Shown: positions 1 to 9,447, counted from the first letter of the stretch. The stretch: DNA of 64,000 nucleotides from Sansalvadorimonas sp965221135 (GCA_965221135.1 CBDCRZ010000087.1:1-64000); one strand, 5' to 3'. Program-made: numbers and translations. The notes: generated by a model not told the origin, from the letters alone.

Positions 1-1
1 G

Positions 2-3000
2 TTACGTAGAACTTTCCTGGTCAAGGGTGAGGGCTTCCTCCCCATGACTGTCTGACTTGAAGAAAGTGGCCAAAGCCTGTTCTTTATGTACGAAAAGATT
101 AAAGGCCAAAGTGATCAACTTGTTCAAATCCATCAGCGGCAACATCCCGCTACCACTGCCCAGATTAGCCCCCTGACTTTGACTGGTTGTAAAGAAGCTT
201 CCATTAACTATTTCCTTTGCAACAGAGGCATCAAAAAGCTCTTCATGCATTTTCGGGAAAACCTCCTTTGGCATTTTACCCTGCATGACCCATTGAACCC
301 ACTCTGGATGCACTGGCCCTTCACAAAAGAAACAGATCTGTAACGCCAGTCTTTTCGCTATGCCGTAAGTACCAAGAGCCTTGCCAATGAGCTCAGTGGG
401 CAAGTTAAAGGCCTGGCCGAAATAGTCCTGGGAAAGGCGGGTGATGTCAGCTTCAAGCTTTTCTACGACTTCTGTTTTTCTGAAATCCAGGCCAGGCCGC
501 CTGGTTCTGGCCAGCAGTAATATCAGGCTGAGAAATTCCCTGGCGATCTGCTCCATATGAACTTTTCTTCGATTCTCCGGTATATCCTTTACCTCCCTTT
601 CCAGGGTGAGTGGTAGCTCTGAAAAAGCCTGAACTTCAGGATAATCGCGAAGACCAACCCCGGGAGAGATGTTGGGCCAGTTGGTGGCTGAAAAGTCCCA
701 TGACTCTATGACTCCTGGACACATCTTATCGTCGAGCTGTGCCAGTATCACATAGTGACGTTTTTCGTATCTATCGTGGTACATAGGCAGAACGGTAGCA
801 GTGAGCCCCGCCCCTGCCAACAGACCCAGATCATGGGCGGCAACCTTGAGAGCTTCCACACCATCCTCCTCATTCACGTCATAGGGGTAAAGATGGTAAT
901 ACTCAGAGAACTTGGTTTTATAGACGTAAACGCAGGCAGAAGCATCCGGTTCCACAAAGACCTGCTCCCTGAGGTCCTGCTGGTCTTGCAGACCCAGAGG
1001 GCTTCTCAGTAGCCAGCCTTGAAAATCCGGGATTCGATACATCCCTGCCGGTTCAGGGAAATGACTTTTCAGAGGGAGTTTACCGCTCTGCTGAAACGCC
1101 CTGAGACAGTTCAGTTTCACTGGCTCGCTGGCCAGTTCTTCCCAGGGTTCAGCTTCAGGCTGCCCTGTCTGTTTTTTTCTGAACTTGAGACGCAGGCTAT
1201 CGCCCGTTTCCGGGTCAGTAAAAAAACAACTTCTACCGTAAATGCCATGATCGCCCTGGGGGATGGGTTGATCAAAATCAATCAATTGATCTTGTCTGCT
1301 AAGGCACTGAAGGGCTTCTGACCAGACTTTAAGGATTTCTGCATTCTGAGTCGGCTCAAAACAAAGAGATGCCTCTTTCAACCGGGAAGTCCAGGGAAGT
1401 GTTTTTTTTGTAGGAACATCAAAAATGTAATCTTCAGCAAAGGGGATGACTTCACTTTCCCACATTTTACGGTCCGACGCTGTGAACGGTGGTTCGATAA
1501 AGGCAACCCGGGCAGGAAGGGCAAAAGCCTGCAGGATGACACCAACGGATAATTCATCAAACCCCAGCGCTTTTGCTTTGGTTAAAAATACCCTTTGATC
1601 CTCAAAGCTTTTGAGTGGCTTACATTGAGTTAACAGCGCTTTAAATTCACACCGTAAACTGGCGTCAGTGCCTCTGGCTGCTTTGGGCAGAACCAAAGCC
1701 TCCGGATCCAGGCCTTTTTGAACTAACCGGATCAACAGCCAGGCCTGAAAACCCTGTTCTGGTGAGAGTGCATTCAGTAACTCACTGCCATATTCAGGAA
1801 GACCGGTTAGATGGAGTGTTTTGTCAAACACCTTCATAAACACGGTGTTTTCAAGTATCAGATTGAAACAGTCATTAGTTCTGACTTTTGAAAACATTGA
1901 CTCCAGTGGCCTTTTACCCGAATGATCCCTGACTGTCAGGAGGCTGGAAAACTCAGGGTTATCCAGTAGACGATTCAAAGCAGTATCCTCAGTGGAATCT
2001 AAAAGATCATATTGGCTATTTTTATAGTGTAATAGTGTTCGGCCTTTCTGGTCTCGCCAGGTTGTCAGGGCGCTAATGTCTGACAGATTGTCCAGAAGCA
2101 GTGGTAAAAGCCTGGTTTTATCCATCCTGTAGAATGCCAGCAGGAGCCTATTGCTATCTTGATGACTCAGGCGGTGAAAATACGCCAAAATGGAGGGGGT
2201 AAAGTCTTCGCTTTTATTTGCCAGTAATGCCATGACAGGACCAGACATATCGGACCAAAATATGTGCTCCTTAAACGTGTCCATAAACTTTGGATAGTCA
2301 TGGCAAATGGCCTTCTCAAACACTTTCAACAGTACACTGTTACTAATTTCTTTGACCAGACGGGGGCATATTGAGACACGGGTAGAACCATTTTCAAATG
2401 TTTTGGCTAACGCCTTTGAGTAGTAGTTTGCCGCTTCAATCGGGTTATATATCTCCCTGACCTGACTTTCCCAATATTCAAGAAAACGTGAGTCCGATCG
2501 CCCAATAACAAGCTCCGGGCAGTTATGAAAAAAAGCTGATCGGAATGGCTCATTTTTTAATAACGGCGTACAGATTTTTGTAAATAATTCGAAAGGTAAC
2601 TTTTTTAAACCGAACAAAGTAGCAAGAATTTTATCTGCAGACAGCTTACCGTAGTCTTCTACTTCTCCTTTCACGATCCCCATATCGAACAATAAGTTAA
2701 TCAGAGCCAATGCATCGTAGTTACCGTCTTTCAGAAGGTTTGGATAGAGCTCGTTGATGTTAATTAATCGTTGCTGGACTTGCCGGGTTTGCTCCCTGCC
2801 CGGCTGGCTGCTTTCTGAGCATAGTTTTTCTGAGCATAGCTTTTCGAGTTCATTGATAAGGTCCTGGAAAACTATAAATTCAAATTGATAGAGTTGTAGC
2901 TCCATACCGAGTGCAGCCTTCGCAAAGCAGTGAATGTTATTGCGAAGGTCATCCGGCAGGGGGGTATTGGTATCCCATTGGCGAACCTGATCTATGAGTG

Positions 3001-3451
3001 GCAGATCAAGGTGTCGAGCGCAAACAGGATTATGATGAAGAGTAAAAGCCTGAATATCAGAAGTAAGCAATGCACCATGTTCCATGGGCGCACACACTCT
3101 TTTGCTTGCCTGGTCAGATGAAAACATTGAACTATCTTGCCCCGTCAGTGCTGAACAAGATTGCTGCAGAGAGGGGTTATGAGCCACATATCTTCTGCCT
3201 GAAAATCTCGTTACACCTGCAGTATTTCTCCCTTTATCCCGTTTTGGTTTTTTTTCAGAGGCAGTGCGGATACAACCTGTTCTGGAGAAAGTATGTCTTT
3301 TCTGACCGAGAAAAACCATTTGTCTATCCATAACATAGGAATCCTTGAAGCTTGTTTCTCCATTAATACAATCTATGACCAGTCTCAATAAATTAAGTTT
3401 TCCTACTGTCAGACATTTAACAGACTCGTTATTGATACCAACAAAAACCAT
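2..3451 (-). CDS. Large protein of unknown function, 1149 aa, effector-like
   Basis: I do not recognise a family. The ORF is complete, from an ATG at 3451 to a TAA at 2-4, with only a weak purine-rich stretch before the start. No signal peptide is evident. The middle (about residues 460-540) has two short stretches resembling degenerate ankyrin repeats (DQKGRTLLHY near 463, DHSGKRPLES near 507). From about residue 730 a GIYGRSCFF...LRLKFRKK segment resembles the glycine-rich loop and lysine strand of a kinase N-lobe, but I see no HRD or DFG motif, so at most this is a divergent kinase-like fold. A short direct repeat (KLCSE twice) lies near residue 210. Its length and lineage-specific character suggest a host-directed protein; that is inference. 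Confidence 0.75.
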   Translation of the reverse strand: MVFVGINNESVKCLTVGKLNLLRLVIDCINGETSFKDSYVMDRQMVFLGQKRHTFSRTGCIRTASEKKPKRDKGRNTAGVTRFSGRRYVAHNPSLQQSCSALTGQDSSMFSSDQASKRVCAPMEHGALLTSDIQAFTLHHNPVCARHLDLPLIDQVRQWDTNTPLPDDLRNNIHCFAKAALGMELQLYQFEFIVFQDLINELEKLCSEKLCSESSQPGREQTRQVQQRLININELYPNLLKDGNYDALALINLLFDMGIVKGEVEDYGKLSADKILATLFGLKKLPFELFTKICTPLLKNEPFRSAFFHNCPELVIGRSDSRFLEYWESQVREIYNPIEAANYYSKALAKTFENGSTRVSICPRLVKEISNSVLLKVFEKAICHDYPKFMDTFKEHIFWSDMSGPVMALLANKSEDFTPSILAYFHRLSHQDSNRLLLAFYRMDKTRLLPLLLDNLSDISALTTWRDQKGRTLLHYKNSQYDLLDSTEDTALNRLLDNPEFSSLLTVRDHSGKRPLESMFSKVRTNDCFNLILENTVFMKVFDKTLHLTGLPEYGSELLNALSPEQGFQAWLLIRLVQKGLDPEALVLPKAARGTDASLRCEFKALLTQCKPLKSFEDQRVFLTKAKALGFDELSVGVILQAFALPARVAFIEPPFTASDRKMWESEVIPFAEDYIFDVPTKKTLPWTSRLKEASLCFEPTQNAEILKVWSEALQCLSRQDQLIDFDQPIPQGDHGIYGRSCFFTDPETGDSLRLKFRKKQTGQPEAEPWEELASEPVKLNCLRAFQQSGKLPLKSHFPEPAGMYRIPDFQGWLLRSPLGLQDQQDLREQVFVEPDASACVYVYKTKFSEYYHLYPYDVNEEDGVEALKVAAHDLGLLAGAGLTATVLPMYHDRYEKRHYVILAQLDDKMCPGVIESWDFSATNWPNISPGVGLRDYPEVQAFSELPLTLEREVKDIPENRRKVHMEQIAREFLSLILLLARTRRPGLDFRKTEVVEKLEADITRLSQDYFGQAFNLPTELIGKALGTYGIAKRLALQICFFCEGPVHPEWVQWVMQGKMPKEVFPKMHEELFDASVAKEIVNGSFFTTSQSQGANLGSGSGMLPLMDLNKLITLAFNLFVHKEQALATFFKSDSHGEEALTLDQESST

Positions 3452-3592
3452 AACTGCCCAGCCCTGTGCAATCGAATAACAGACCGATGAAAACAGACTG
3501 GTCAGTTAGCCCGGCTGACTCTCGGCCTTTATTAATGAATTTCTAGCCGCTGTGCTGCTCTGTAGTTCCAGATTAACTTCTGGAATAGAGAT

Positions 3593-5593
3593 ATGAGACA
3601 GCCGATCACGACAGACCAAAGACCACAATATCCTCCTGCACAGGGATCATTCTCTCAGCATAAGCCTCAGACGCACCGGCATCCCAGCGGCTGCAGCTCG
3701 GTGCCCGCGTTGCCAACACTCCCCAGGGTTGACCATCACAGCCATAAGCGCAGGTGTTCTGACTCGGCTATTTTTAATCGCAGCCTGACACATCCGGCGA
3801 CAACAACATCTGCCCCCCTGAAGCCTGCCAGAGTAAATAGGCAGCCAGCCCGAGACAGGGCCCAGGCCTTTATTGATCAGCGGGATAAAAATACTCAGGC
3901 TCTGTTTGAAGGTAACGGCCTGACAGCTGAACGCCTCACTCCCCTTTGCCACCACCTTGGTGACAAATGTACCGATGCCGCCATCTGGAGCTCTCTGGAC
4001 AAAGTGCGTTTTGAAATCGTCAATGCACCGGATGAGGGTAATCTTCGCCACCATACTCCGCACCGTATTGCCCTTGGGGCTGTGGCTCTTTTCGGTAACG
4101 GGTCCAACCGTTTTTTTGGGGTGGGAGGCTTAAGCCGTTTTCTGCCCGGCCCTGCATCTGTCACCAACCCGCTCTCTCTGGCGATTACCATTCTGTCTTA
4201 CTGCTCTGATGGCCTGCAGGGTGCTTTTGGTACCAACCGTATTGGTATGGATGGCCTGAGCCGTAATTGGAAAGACTGGTTCATCGGTATAACAGCCTTT
4301 ACCTCCGCCGCCTCTATTGCCGGCATGGCCGCCTTTGGTATTTTGAACCTGGCACCACTCTCTCCAGGGCTTGCACTGGGCGCAGGCATTATAGCGGCCA
4401 TGAAGCTGGTAGGCAGTATGCCGTTTTATTATCTGCTGGCGAAAAATTTTTACGACACTATGGCGGGCCGCGACGGTAAGAATGAACAACGGCTGGAAGA
4501 CAGTGTCTGGTTAGCTGCCCGTACCCTCGAAAAGCTGGGTGATGATATTGATTTAAACGATACCGATGAGGCCATCGTTGAACGACTAAAGGCTTACAGT
4601 GACACTCTGTGCCTGGATACAGATCTGGAAAGCCGACGCTGTAAGGCTTTGCGTCTCGCGGTGATCCGCGCACCGGGCGACCGCGCAAAAAATATCATCA
4701 GCGACCTGCGTAAAAATACTGCTATTGAGAACCGCTCTATCAAGGCTCTGGCGGCTTCAGCCGTCACAGTTCATAGCCTGAGTAAGAAGGCTCTTCTGGC
4801 AAGCTCATTCCTCGGTATCGCTGTGTTTACAGGGCTGTCCGGCTGGGGTGAAGCCGCCAGTGTGATCAACCCTCTGGTAAAAGCGACTGCGCCTCACTTT
4901 GCCAGCGGCATTGCTGCCTCTGCTGCTGCACTGTGTCAGCTGGGGGGATCAACTTATGCCATCTGGCAGATGATTTTCGCAACCATGATGGCAGGCCGCA
5001 GCCTTGGGCAGGCGGCACTGGTTCAGAAAAATATTCGTGCTCTGAAGGATGCCAGACAGTATTTCCGTGAGTTGTGCCGATGTCGTGATCGCGAAGAGAT
5101 GAAAGTCTTTGTTCGCAAACTGTTTACCCATGGCCTGGGCGTAGCCTCCAGCCTCGCTTACACCCTGAGTTTTATTGGTGCGATCTACACTAATGCCAAC
5201 AATGACCTGTGTATTGGCAACAACCCGAACGCAGCTCTGGCACTGGCCTTTCTGGGGGCCGCACCCATGTTGATGGCTACCCTGTTTATGGGTCGTGAGC
5301 TGGATGCGATTTTCGTAGCCGCAGGTCAGGCGGCCATGCGCATGTATCGTCGCATTCAGGATCGCTGGACAGGTGTCGCACAACCAAGTGAACCCTGGTT
5401 CAAAATGGCACGTCATGCCCTGAACACTACTGATACTTTAACAGCAGCCCCTCAAGATGAGACTGAGTCACGACCTTTGCTGACAGACAATCCTCTGGAC
5501 GACGCTATTCACCGAGTAAGACAGTGTCATATTGAAACGGATATACACAGTCGGGTGTCTAATGACTCTGCGGAATCCTGGACAAAATTCTAA
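3593..5593 (+). CDS. Polytopic membrane protein with disordered proline/histidine-rich N-terminus
   Basis: Unrecognised 666-residue protein. The first 90 or so residues are polar and rich in Pro, His, Arg and Ser. The rest has about eight hydrophobic segments in two halves (residues roughly 155-290 and 385-590), separated by a charged region of about 100 residues that looks helical. The C-terminal 80 residues are again polar. ATG at 3593 follows a weak purine-rich site. It starts 142 bp from the divergent 1149-residue gene, so the two may share a promoter region. The N-terminal extension is unusual for a transporter. No transport motif was seen, so no substrate is proposed. Confidence 0.75.
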   Translation: MRQPITTDQRPQYPPAQGSFSQHKPQTHRHPSGCSSVPALPTLPRVDHHSHKRRCSDSAIFNRSLTHPATTTSAPLKPARVNRQPARDRAQAFIDQRDKNTQALFEGNGLTAERLTPLCHHLGDKCTDAAIWSSLDKVRFEIVNAPDEGNLRHHTPHRIALGAVALFGNGSNRFFGVGGLSRFLPGPASVTNPLSLAITILSYCSDGLQGAFGTNRIGMDGLSRNWKDWFIGITAFTSAASIAGMAAFGILNLAPLSPGLALGAGIIAAMKLVGSMPFYYLLAKNFYDTMAGRDGKNEQRLEDSVWLAARTLEKLGDDIDLNDTDEAIVERLKAYSDTLCLDTDLESRRCKALRLAVIRAPGDRAKNIISDLRKNTAIENRSIKALAASAVTVHSLSKKALLASSFLGIAVFTGLSGWGEAASVINPLVKATAPHFASGIAASAAALCQLGGSTYAIWQMIFATMMAGRSLGQAALVQKNIRALKDARQYFRELCRCRDREEMKVFVRKLFTHGLGVASSLAYTLSFIGAIYTNANNDLCIGNNPNAALALAFLGAAPMLMATLFMGRELDAIFVAAGQAAMRMYRRIQDRWTGVAQPSEPWFKMARHALNTTDTLTAAPQDETESRPLLTDNPLDDAIHRVRQCHIETDIHSRVSNDSAESWTKF

Positions 5594-5613
5594 CCCCCAC
5601 CTTTCAAGTTAAA

Positions 5614-5657
5614 CCTGAAACCTTAAGAACACCTGCCCGGCACTCCTAAGGTTCAGG
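5614..5657 (+). terminator. Inverted repeat just after the membrane-protein gene, possible terminator
   Basis: Arms at 5614-5627 and 5646-5657 pair with two single-base bulges. It starts 21 bp after the stop codon. There is no T-run after it, so it may be a Rho-dependent end or an mRNA-stabilising hairpin. Confidence 0.35.
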
Positions 5658-5741
5658 TGTCCAGGCAAGCTACAGGGTCAATTTGCGAAAACCCTTGTAC
5701 AGTCAGCTAAGCTTCGGATTCCTTCAGAGAGGAGTGTTGTT

Positions 5742-6188
5742 ATGTTGTCTCTGTTTATCCGTTCGTCTGTTGTGGCACTTTGTTTGTCACTGTGTCTGCA
5801 CGCATCCCAGAGTTTTGCTATCCACTACTGCTCAAGTATCGAAAACTGGGGCTGTCATAAAGGGATTAAAGTCACACAGAAAAATGGCAGGTCTATGGAA
5901 CTGCACCGCCGGGGCTCAGTGCCCATAATGACAGGTCATGGGGCTTACTGGACCTGCGTTTTGAATGACCAGTTCCCAATCACTATCGAGTCAGAGGGAT
6001 ATGAAACCATAACGGTTCATCACTCCTTTGATCGGAACATCCACTGTTATGATGGCAAATTACACAGCTGGTATGCGCCAGGCAGCGGCTATGACTCCAG
6101 CTGTATGTATGACCCTGACTTTAACAGTTGCCAGTGCAATATCTGGGGTGAAATCGATACCGGCCAGTGTGAGACAATGCCTCGCTGA
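5742..6188 (+). CDS. Small secreted cysteine-rich protein
   Basis: Unrecognised 148-residue protein. ATG at 5742 follows a strong GAGAGGAG ribosome site. The N-terminus is a typical signal peptide: hydrophobic residues about 3-20, then a likely cleavage near QSFA. The mature part has about ten cysteines in spaced pairs, suggesting disulfide bonds in the periplasm or outside the cell, and many aromatic residues and histidines. It converges with the next gene, with 19 bp between stop codons. A secreted, disulfide-stabilised role is inferred; the function is unknown. Confidence 0.75.
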   Translation: MLSLFIRSSVVALCLSLCLHASQSFAIHYCSSIENWGCHKGIKVTQKNGRSMELHRRGSVPIMTGHGAYWTCVLNDQFPITIESEGYETITVHHSFDRNIHCYDGKLHSWYAPGSGYDSSCMYDPDFNSCQCNIWGEIDTGQCETMPR

Positions 6189-6207
6189 CTGGCCGCTTTC
6201 ATAAGGC

Positions 6208-6798
6208 TTACTCTTCGCTGATTGCGCTGATTTTGTGGATGGAAAGATCAGCACCGGAAAATCCATCCTCTTCCGAGAGGCGGTAGCCGGCCAGTTTATC
6301 CACCAGTCTGCCGCCGGTCAGGCCACAGATAAAGCAAGTTTGTATTTTATTCAATATACCGACGAAATCTTCGTTAATGTCTTTTTCGTCATCATCAGCC
6401 TCTCTTAGAAAGCAATCCATTCCTGATCTCATATTGGCAACCAGTGGAGCCATTTCAGGAAAGGAAAAGGTATCGGCTTTATCAGGTGTTCCTCTGCTTA
6501 AAATGCGCTTCCTGAAGGCCGCAGGATCACTGGCTATTTCATCAATGATCGTTTCTTTTTGTACAGAGAAAGACCAGTGCTGGATGCGGTTTGGGTACTC
6601 TTGTATAGCTCTGCCTGAGAGTGAACCCTGAAATTGGGTCAGGTAAAAACCTTCGGTGTCCCCAGGGATAAATGCAGAGGGAAAGGGTTTAGCTGCCTTG
6701 CACTGATAGGTGCTAAAGGGGCCTGTGAATTTTCCCTCAGAGGCCTGAAAACTGGCGATCCCCTCCTGAGTATTCTGTGTGCTGGCTACTATATCCAT
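6208..6798 (-). CDS. Hypothetical protein, 196 aa
   Basis: Not recognised. I chose the ATG at 6798 because AAGGTG lies 9 bases before it; a GTG four codons upstream (6810) has no ribosome site. The protein is soluble-looking, acidic towards the C-terminus (an EDGFSGADLS stretch), and has no signal peptide or membrane segment. The 280 bp upstream is AT-rich, with a T10 run at 6954-6963 and a 29-bp sequence that recurs at 9323. It may be a small effector or a remnant of a larger family; nothing in the sequence decides this. Confidence 0.6.
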   Translation of the reverse strand: MDIVASTQNTQEGIASFQASEGKFTGPFSTYQCKAAKPFPSAFIPGDTEGFYLTQFQGSLSGRAIQEYPNRIQHWSFSVQKETIIDEIASDPAAFRKRILSRGTPDKADTFSFPEMAPLVANMRSGMDCFLREADDDEKDINEDFVGILNKIQTCFICGLTGGRLVDKLAGYRLSEEDGFSGADLSIHKISAISEE

Positions 6799-6990
6799 TG
6801 AAATATGCACCTTACGGAAATTAAGTACATATATTTGAACCCTTCACGCAGCATTCGCTAGCAAATGTTAGTTTATCTGTTCGCGGAGTCTCAACTGCTT
6901 TTTGAAGAGAACTTGGGCTTGCCCTTTGTGTCTCAAGGGTTTCAGAAAGAGGCTTTTTTTTTTGAATTAAATTCTCCGGGAATAGCTGGT

Positions 6991-7019
6991 TAGTCGGACA
7001 GTGTGTGTCCTCGACTGAT
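6991..7019. repeat. Intergenic repeat copy 1 (AGTCGGACA ... TGTCCTCGACT)
   Basis: The same sequence, slightly diverged, recurs at 9323-9349. This copy folds as a hairpin: AGTCGGACA and TGTCCTCGACT pair with one bulged base around a GTGTG loop. Both copies lie just beyond the 3' end of a minus-strand gene, so a transcript-end function is possible. Confidence 0.5.
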
Positions 7020-7077
7020 ATTTTTTCCCTGGCTCCGCCCCCTTTTTGCTCTTTTGGGGCGTTATATTGAAGTCGTG

Positions 7078-9123
7078 TTATTGGGACAGGCTTTCTGGAG
7101 TAATAACATATCCTTCACCGAGTGATTCTATATGGGATATAAATGTTTTCATTGTTGTTTCACTATTCGCTGATGAGAATAATGACAACACTGTCAGAAC
7201 TTTTTTTCTGTCGGACCAATCCTTTCGAAGCAGGAGTGTTTTCAAACTTGTTAAACACCTTTTCTCTCTTAGAAACTTTTCATATGAGGAGAAACTTTCT
7301 TTTGAAACCCAATAACTTCCATCATTTTCATAAAATTTCAAAAAACCGTGTCGGAGAACTCCATAAGGAATTGACATTACATCGGCGCTATCGTTGGTGA
7401 GCGGATACTCATAAGGAATTTTTTCTTGTGACTGATTCAGGGCTTGATCTTGAATCTGATCCTGGCTCTGATCCTGGCTCTGACCCTGGTCCTGGTCCTG
7501 GTCCTGGTCCTGGTCCTGATCCTGATCCTGATCCTGATCCTGATCTAGATCCTGGTCCAAATCCTGATCCAGATCCTGGTCCAGATCCTGGTCCAGATCC
7601 TGGTCCAGATCCTGGTCCAGATCCTGGTCCAGATCCTGATCCAGATCCAGATCCTGGTCCAGATCCTGGTCCAGATCCTGGTCCAGATCCAGGAGGTCCA
7701 GATCCAGATCCTGATCCTGATCCTGATTGCAATCCAGCCATTCCCGCCATTTTTTTATTACTCTTGCTACGGCCTGATATTCTCTGGTATTTATATAACG
7801 AGTGTACATGTCTCTATTGAAAGGCGCTATATCCAGCGAGCGAAAAATGGTGCCAACCTCATTCTCTGTTTTGAAAACATGTGGATCTTCCTGGACTACT
7901 TGCCTACGTCCAGAAGGGGTAAGAGATCCAATTCCTCCGATAGAATGGTTACAAATAACTAATATTGGTTCCTGATCGTTTTCATGGCTAATTCCTTCGT
8001 ATTTGGGCTCAGATAGGTCGTCAGGGGGGCTTGTGTCCCAGTGATAAACCCAGTGTAAACTGGAATCGTTTGTATTTGATGATCCGTATTCGTCTTCACT
8101 ATTTGATATCGAAGATGCCCTGCTGGAATCCTGCCGAGCTAAAGTTAGTATGTCTTCTGTCGCGCCGCTGAAAGATGAGGGCGGCCGAGCTATCATTTCT
8201 CTGCTACTGCTTTTTCTAGTGATTTCCGGTGATTTTACCGGTGTTTTCTCCAGAATGGTTACAACCTCAATGACAGTAGATGTTCTGGTTTCAACTTCAG
8301 AGAATTCAGGCTCGTCAGGTGCCGGAAACTCCATGGGTGCCCACTGACCTTCTGCGTAAGTTAAAACGGCTAATGGGTGAAGTGTGTCTTGCGTGCGCTT
8401 GTAGAAGACAATGCGAGAATAGTTTGAATCCAAAAGATAGATAAGAATAGCTTGGGTAGACGTGTGCCATTTCGGGATACCTGTCTTTGCATTCTGAGCT
8501 AGAACACTGTCAATACCCTGTAGTATTTGATCAATCTTTGTTGATAGGTCCCAATAACTCTCCTCTTTGGGGCAGAGAACTTCCGTCAGGCAGAATTTTT
8601 GACCCTTTGATACTTTACAGGTCATATTGAATATAGCCGTCTTGTGTCGCTCAATTGATATTTCTGTGTATCTCCTGCTGCTATTTTCATCAAATGCAAA
8701 CCCGACATCATTTTCGAATGTGTCGGGGAGGAAGTGCTCAAAACCTCTCTCTCTGTGTGCTTTGGAACTGGTATCCGCTTTGCTCATGAAAGCTGAAAGG
8801 GAAGCGTTATTGACAAGCATGGGCGCTCGTCTCATCCAGCTGTTGGTTGGAAATTGATGATCATTTCCTGATGCTGTGCTGAAAACCGAAGTTCGATTTT
8901 GTGCAATGGGGGTATGGTTTTTCTGAGCCTGTTCCAGAGCAGATAACACCCAGGGGCTTGGTGGAGGGAGTGTATCTCCTCCTGCATAGATGACTGGTGA
9001 AACACTAGTCAAAAAAGCACTGACTAAGAAACAAAGAGGGCTCACCCAATAAACTCTGAACACAGCATTAGTCCCCGATCTGAAACTACAAAGTAGCAGT
9101 GATTGATAAGGGGGGGGGATCAT
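7078..9123 (-). CDS. Exported or anchored protein with long Asp/Gln/Leu tandem repeat
   Basis: Unrecognised 681-residue protein. ATG at 9123. A hydrophobic segment at about residues 25-46 ends at VIYAGG and looks like a long-n-region signal peptide or anchor. Residues about 47-460 are polar and Ser/Thr/Glu-rich without known motifs. Residues about 463-560 are almost only DQDL/DQDQ repeats, encoded by a hexanucleotide array. A normal globular tail of about 110 residues follows. The strongly acidic repeat could bind cations or act as a flexible spacer. Codons 2-5 contain a run of nine C (G9 on the plus strand at 9110-9118), so slippage would switch the frame right after the start. No better start lies downstream before the hydrophobic segment. 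Confidence 0.75.
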   Translation of the reverse strand: MIPPPYQSLLLCSFRSGTNAVFRVYWVSPLCFLVSAFLTSVSPVIYAGGDTLPPPSPWVLSALEQAQKNHTPIAQNRTSVFSTASGNDHQFPTNSWMRRAPMLVNNASLSAFMSKADTSSKAHRERGFEHFLPDTFENDVGFAFDENSSRRYTEISIERHKTAIFNMTCKVSKGQKFCLTEVLCPKEESYWDLSTKIDQILQGIDSVLAQNAKTGIPKWHTSTQAILIYLLDSNYSRIVFYKRTQDTLHPLAVLTYAEGQWAPMEFPAPDEPEFSEVETRTSTVIEVVTILEKTPVKSPEITRKSSSREMIARPPSSFSGATEDILTLARQDSSRASSISNSEDEYGSSNTNDSSLHWVYHWDTSPPDDLSEPKYEGISHENDQEPILVICNHSIGGIGSLTPSGRRQVVQEDPHVFKTENEVGTIFRSLDIAPFNRDMYTRYINTREYQAVARVIKKWREWLDCNQDQDQDLDLDLLDLDQDLDQDLDQDLDLDQDLDQDLDQDLDQDLDQDLDQDLDQDLDQDLDQDQDQDQDQDQDQDQDQDQGQSQDQSQDQIQDQALNQSQEKIPYEYPLTNDSADVMSIPYGVLRHGFLKFYENDGSYWVSKESFSSYEKFLREKRCLTSLKTLLLRKDWSDRKKVLTVLSLFSSANSETTMKTFISHIESLGEGYVITPESLSQ
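7441..7733. repeat. Imperfect hexanucleotide / 12-mer tandem repeat inside a CDS
   Basis: About 290 bp is built of GATCCT, GGTCCT and GGTCCA units on the plus strand. The core from 7561 to 7690 is a 12-mer GATCCTGGTCCA repeated many times. The unit is a multiple of three, so gain or loss changes the length of the encoded DQDL tract without shifting frame. Two other frames also stay open across it, as expected for a hexamer repeat. Confidence 0.9.
9110..9118. repeat. G9 homopolymer at the start of the repeat-protein gene
   Basis: Nine consecutive G on the plus strand encode codons 2-5 of the minus-strand gene (Met-Ile-Pro-Pro-Pro). A one-base change would stop translation early, as in known contingency loci. 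Confidence 0.7.
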
Positions 9124-9297
9124 GAGTAAAAATCCGTGTGAAAAACTTGTATTTGATAGGCCTCATCATTGGTAACGCTAAAAGAAAAGGGGCTGGAATC
9201 TTTTTTAGAACGAAAGCCCCACACCATGCGTGATGATGTAACGAGCCCGAATTCAAAGATGATGAAAAGCTCCCCCCCGTTCAGCCTTAACCTGGCA

Positions 9298-9324
9298 TAC
9301 CTTTGATCTGATAAATCAAAGGTA
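9298..9324. terminator. Perfect 10-bp inverted repeat downstream of the kinase relic
   Basis: TACCTTTGAT at 9298-9307 and its exact complement at 9315-9324 enclose a 7-nt loop. It overlaps the start of intergenic repeat copy 2. There is no T-run, so the terminator call is tentative. Confidence 0.35.
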
Positions 9325-9349
9325 GTCAGGCAGTGTGTCCTCGACTGAT
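9323..9349. repeat. Intergenic repeat copy 2
   Basis: Matches 6991-7019 except for a few substitutions and a 2-base length difference in the GTGTG part. The region 9124-9443 otherwise holds no gene that I can support. Confidence 0.5.
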
Positions 9350-9428
9350 GCTGTAACCAGAACGTTATGTTTTCTACTGGCCACGCTTGGGATAGGGCTT
9401 ATATTTTCTGTTTTCTCTTGAGAGCTGT

Positions 9429-9447
9429 AGCTGACTTAATAAGTCAG
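9429..9447. other. 19-bp near-perfect palindrome at the end of the kinase relic
   Basis: GCTGACTTA and TAAGTCAGC flank a single central base. It covers the stop codon of the kinase fragment. It could be a transcript-end hairpin or a protein-binding site. Confidence 0.35.

Noticed and set aside
6954..6963. T10 run as a terminator
   Set aside because: No stable stem precedes it on the plus strand, and no plus-strand gene ends just before it.
7409..7820. Pro/Gly- and Asp/Pro-repeat open frames over the hexanucleotide array
   Set aside because: A hexamer array keeps several frames open. Only the 681-codon frame has flanking protein-like sequence on both sides and a start.
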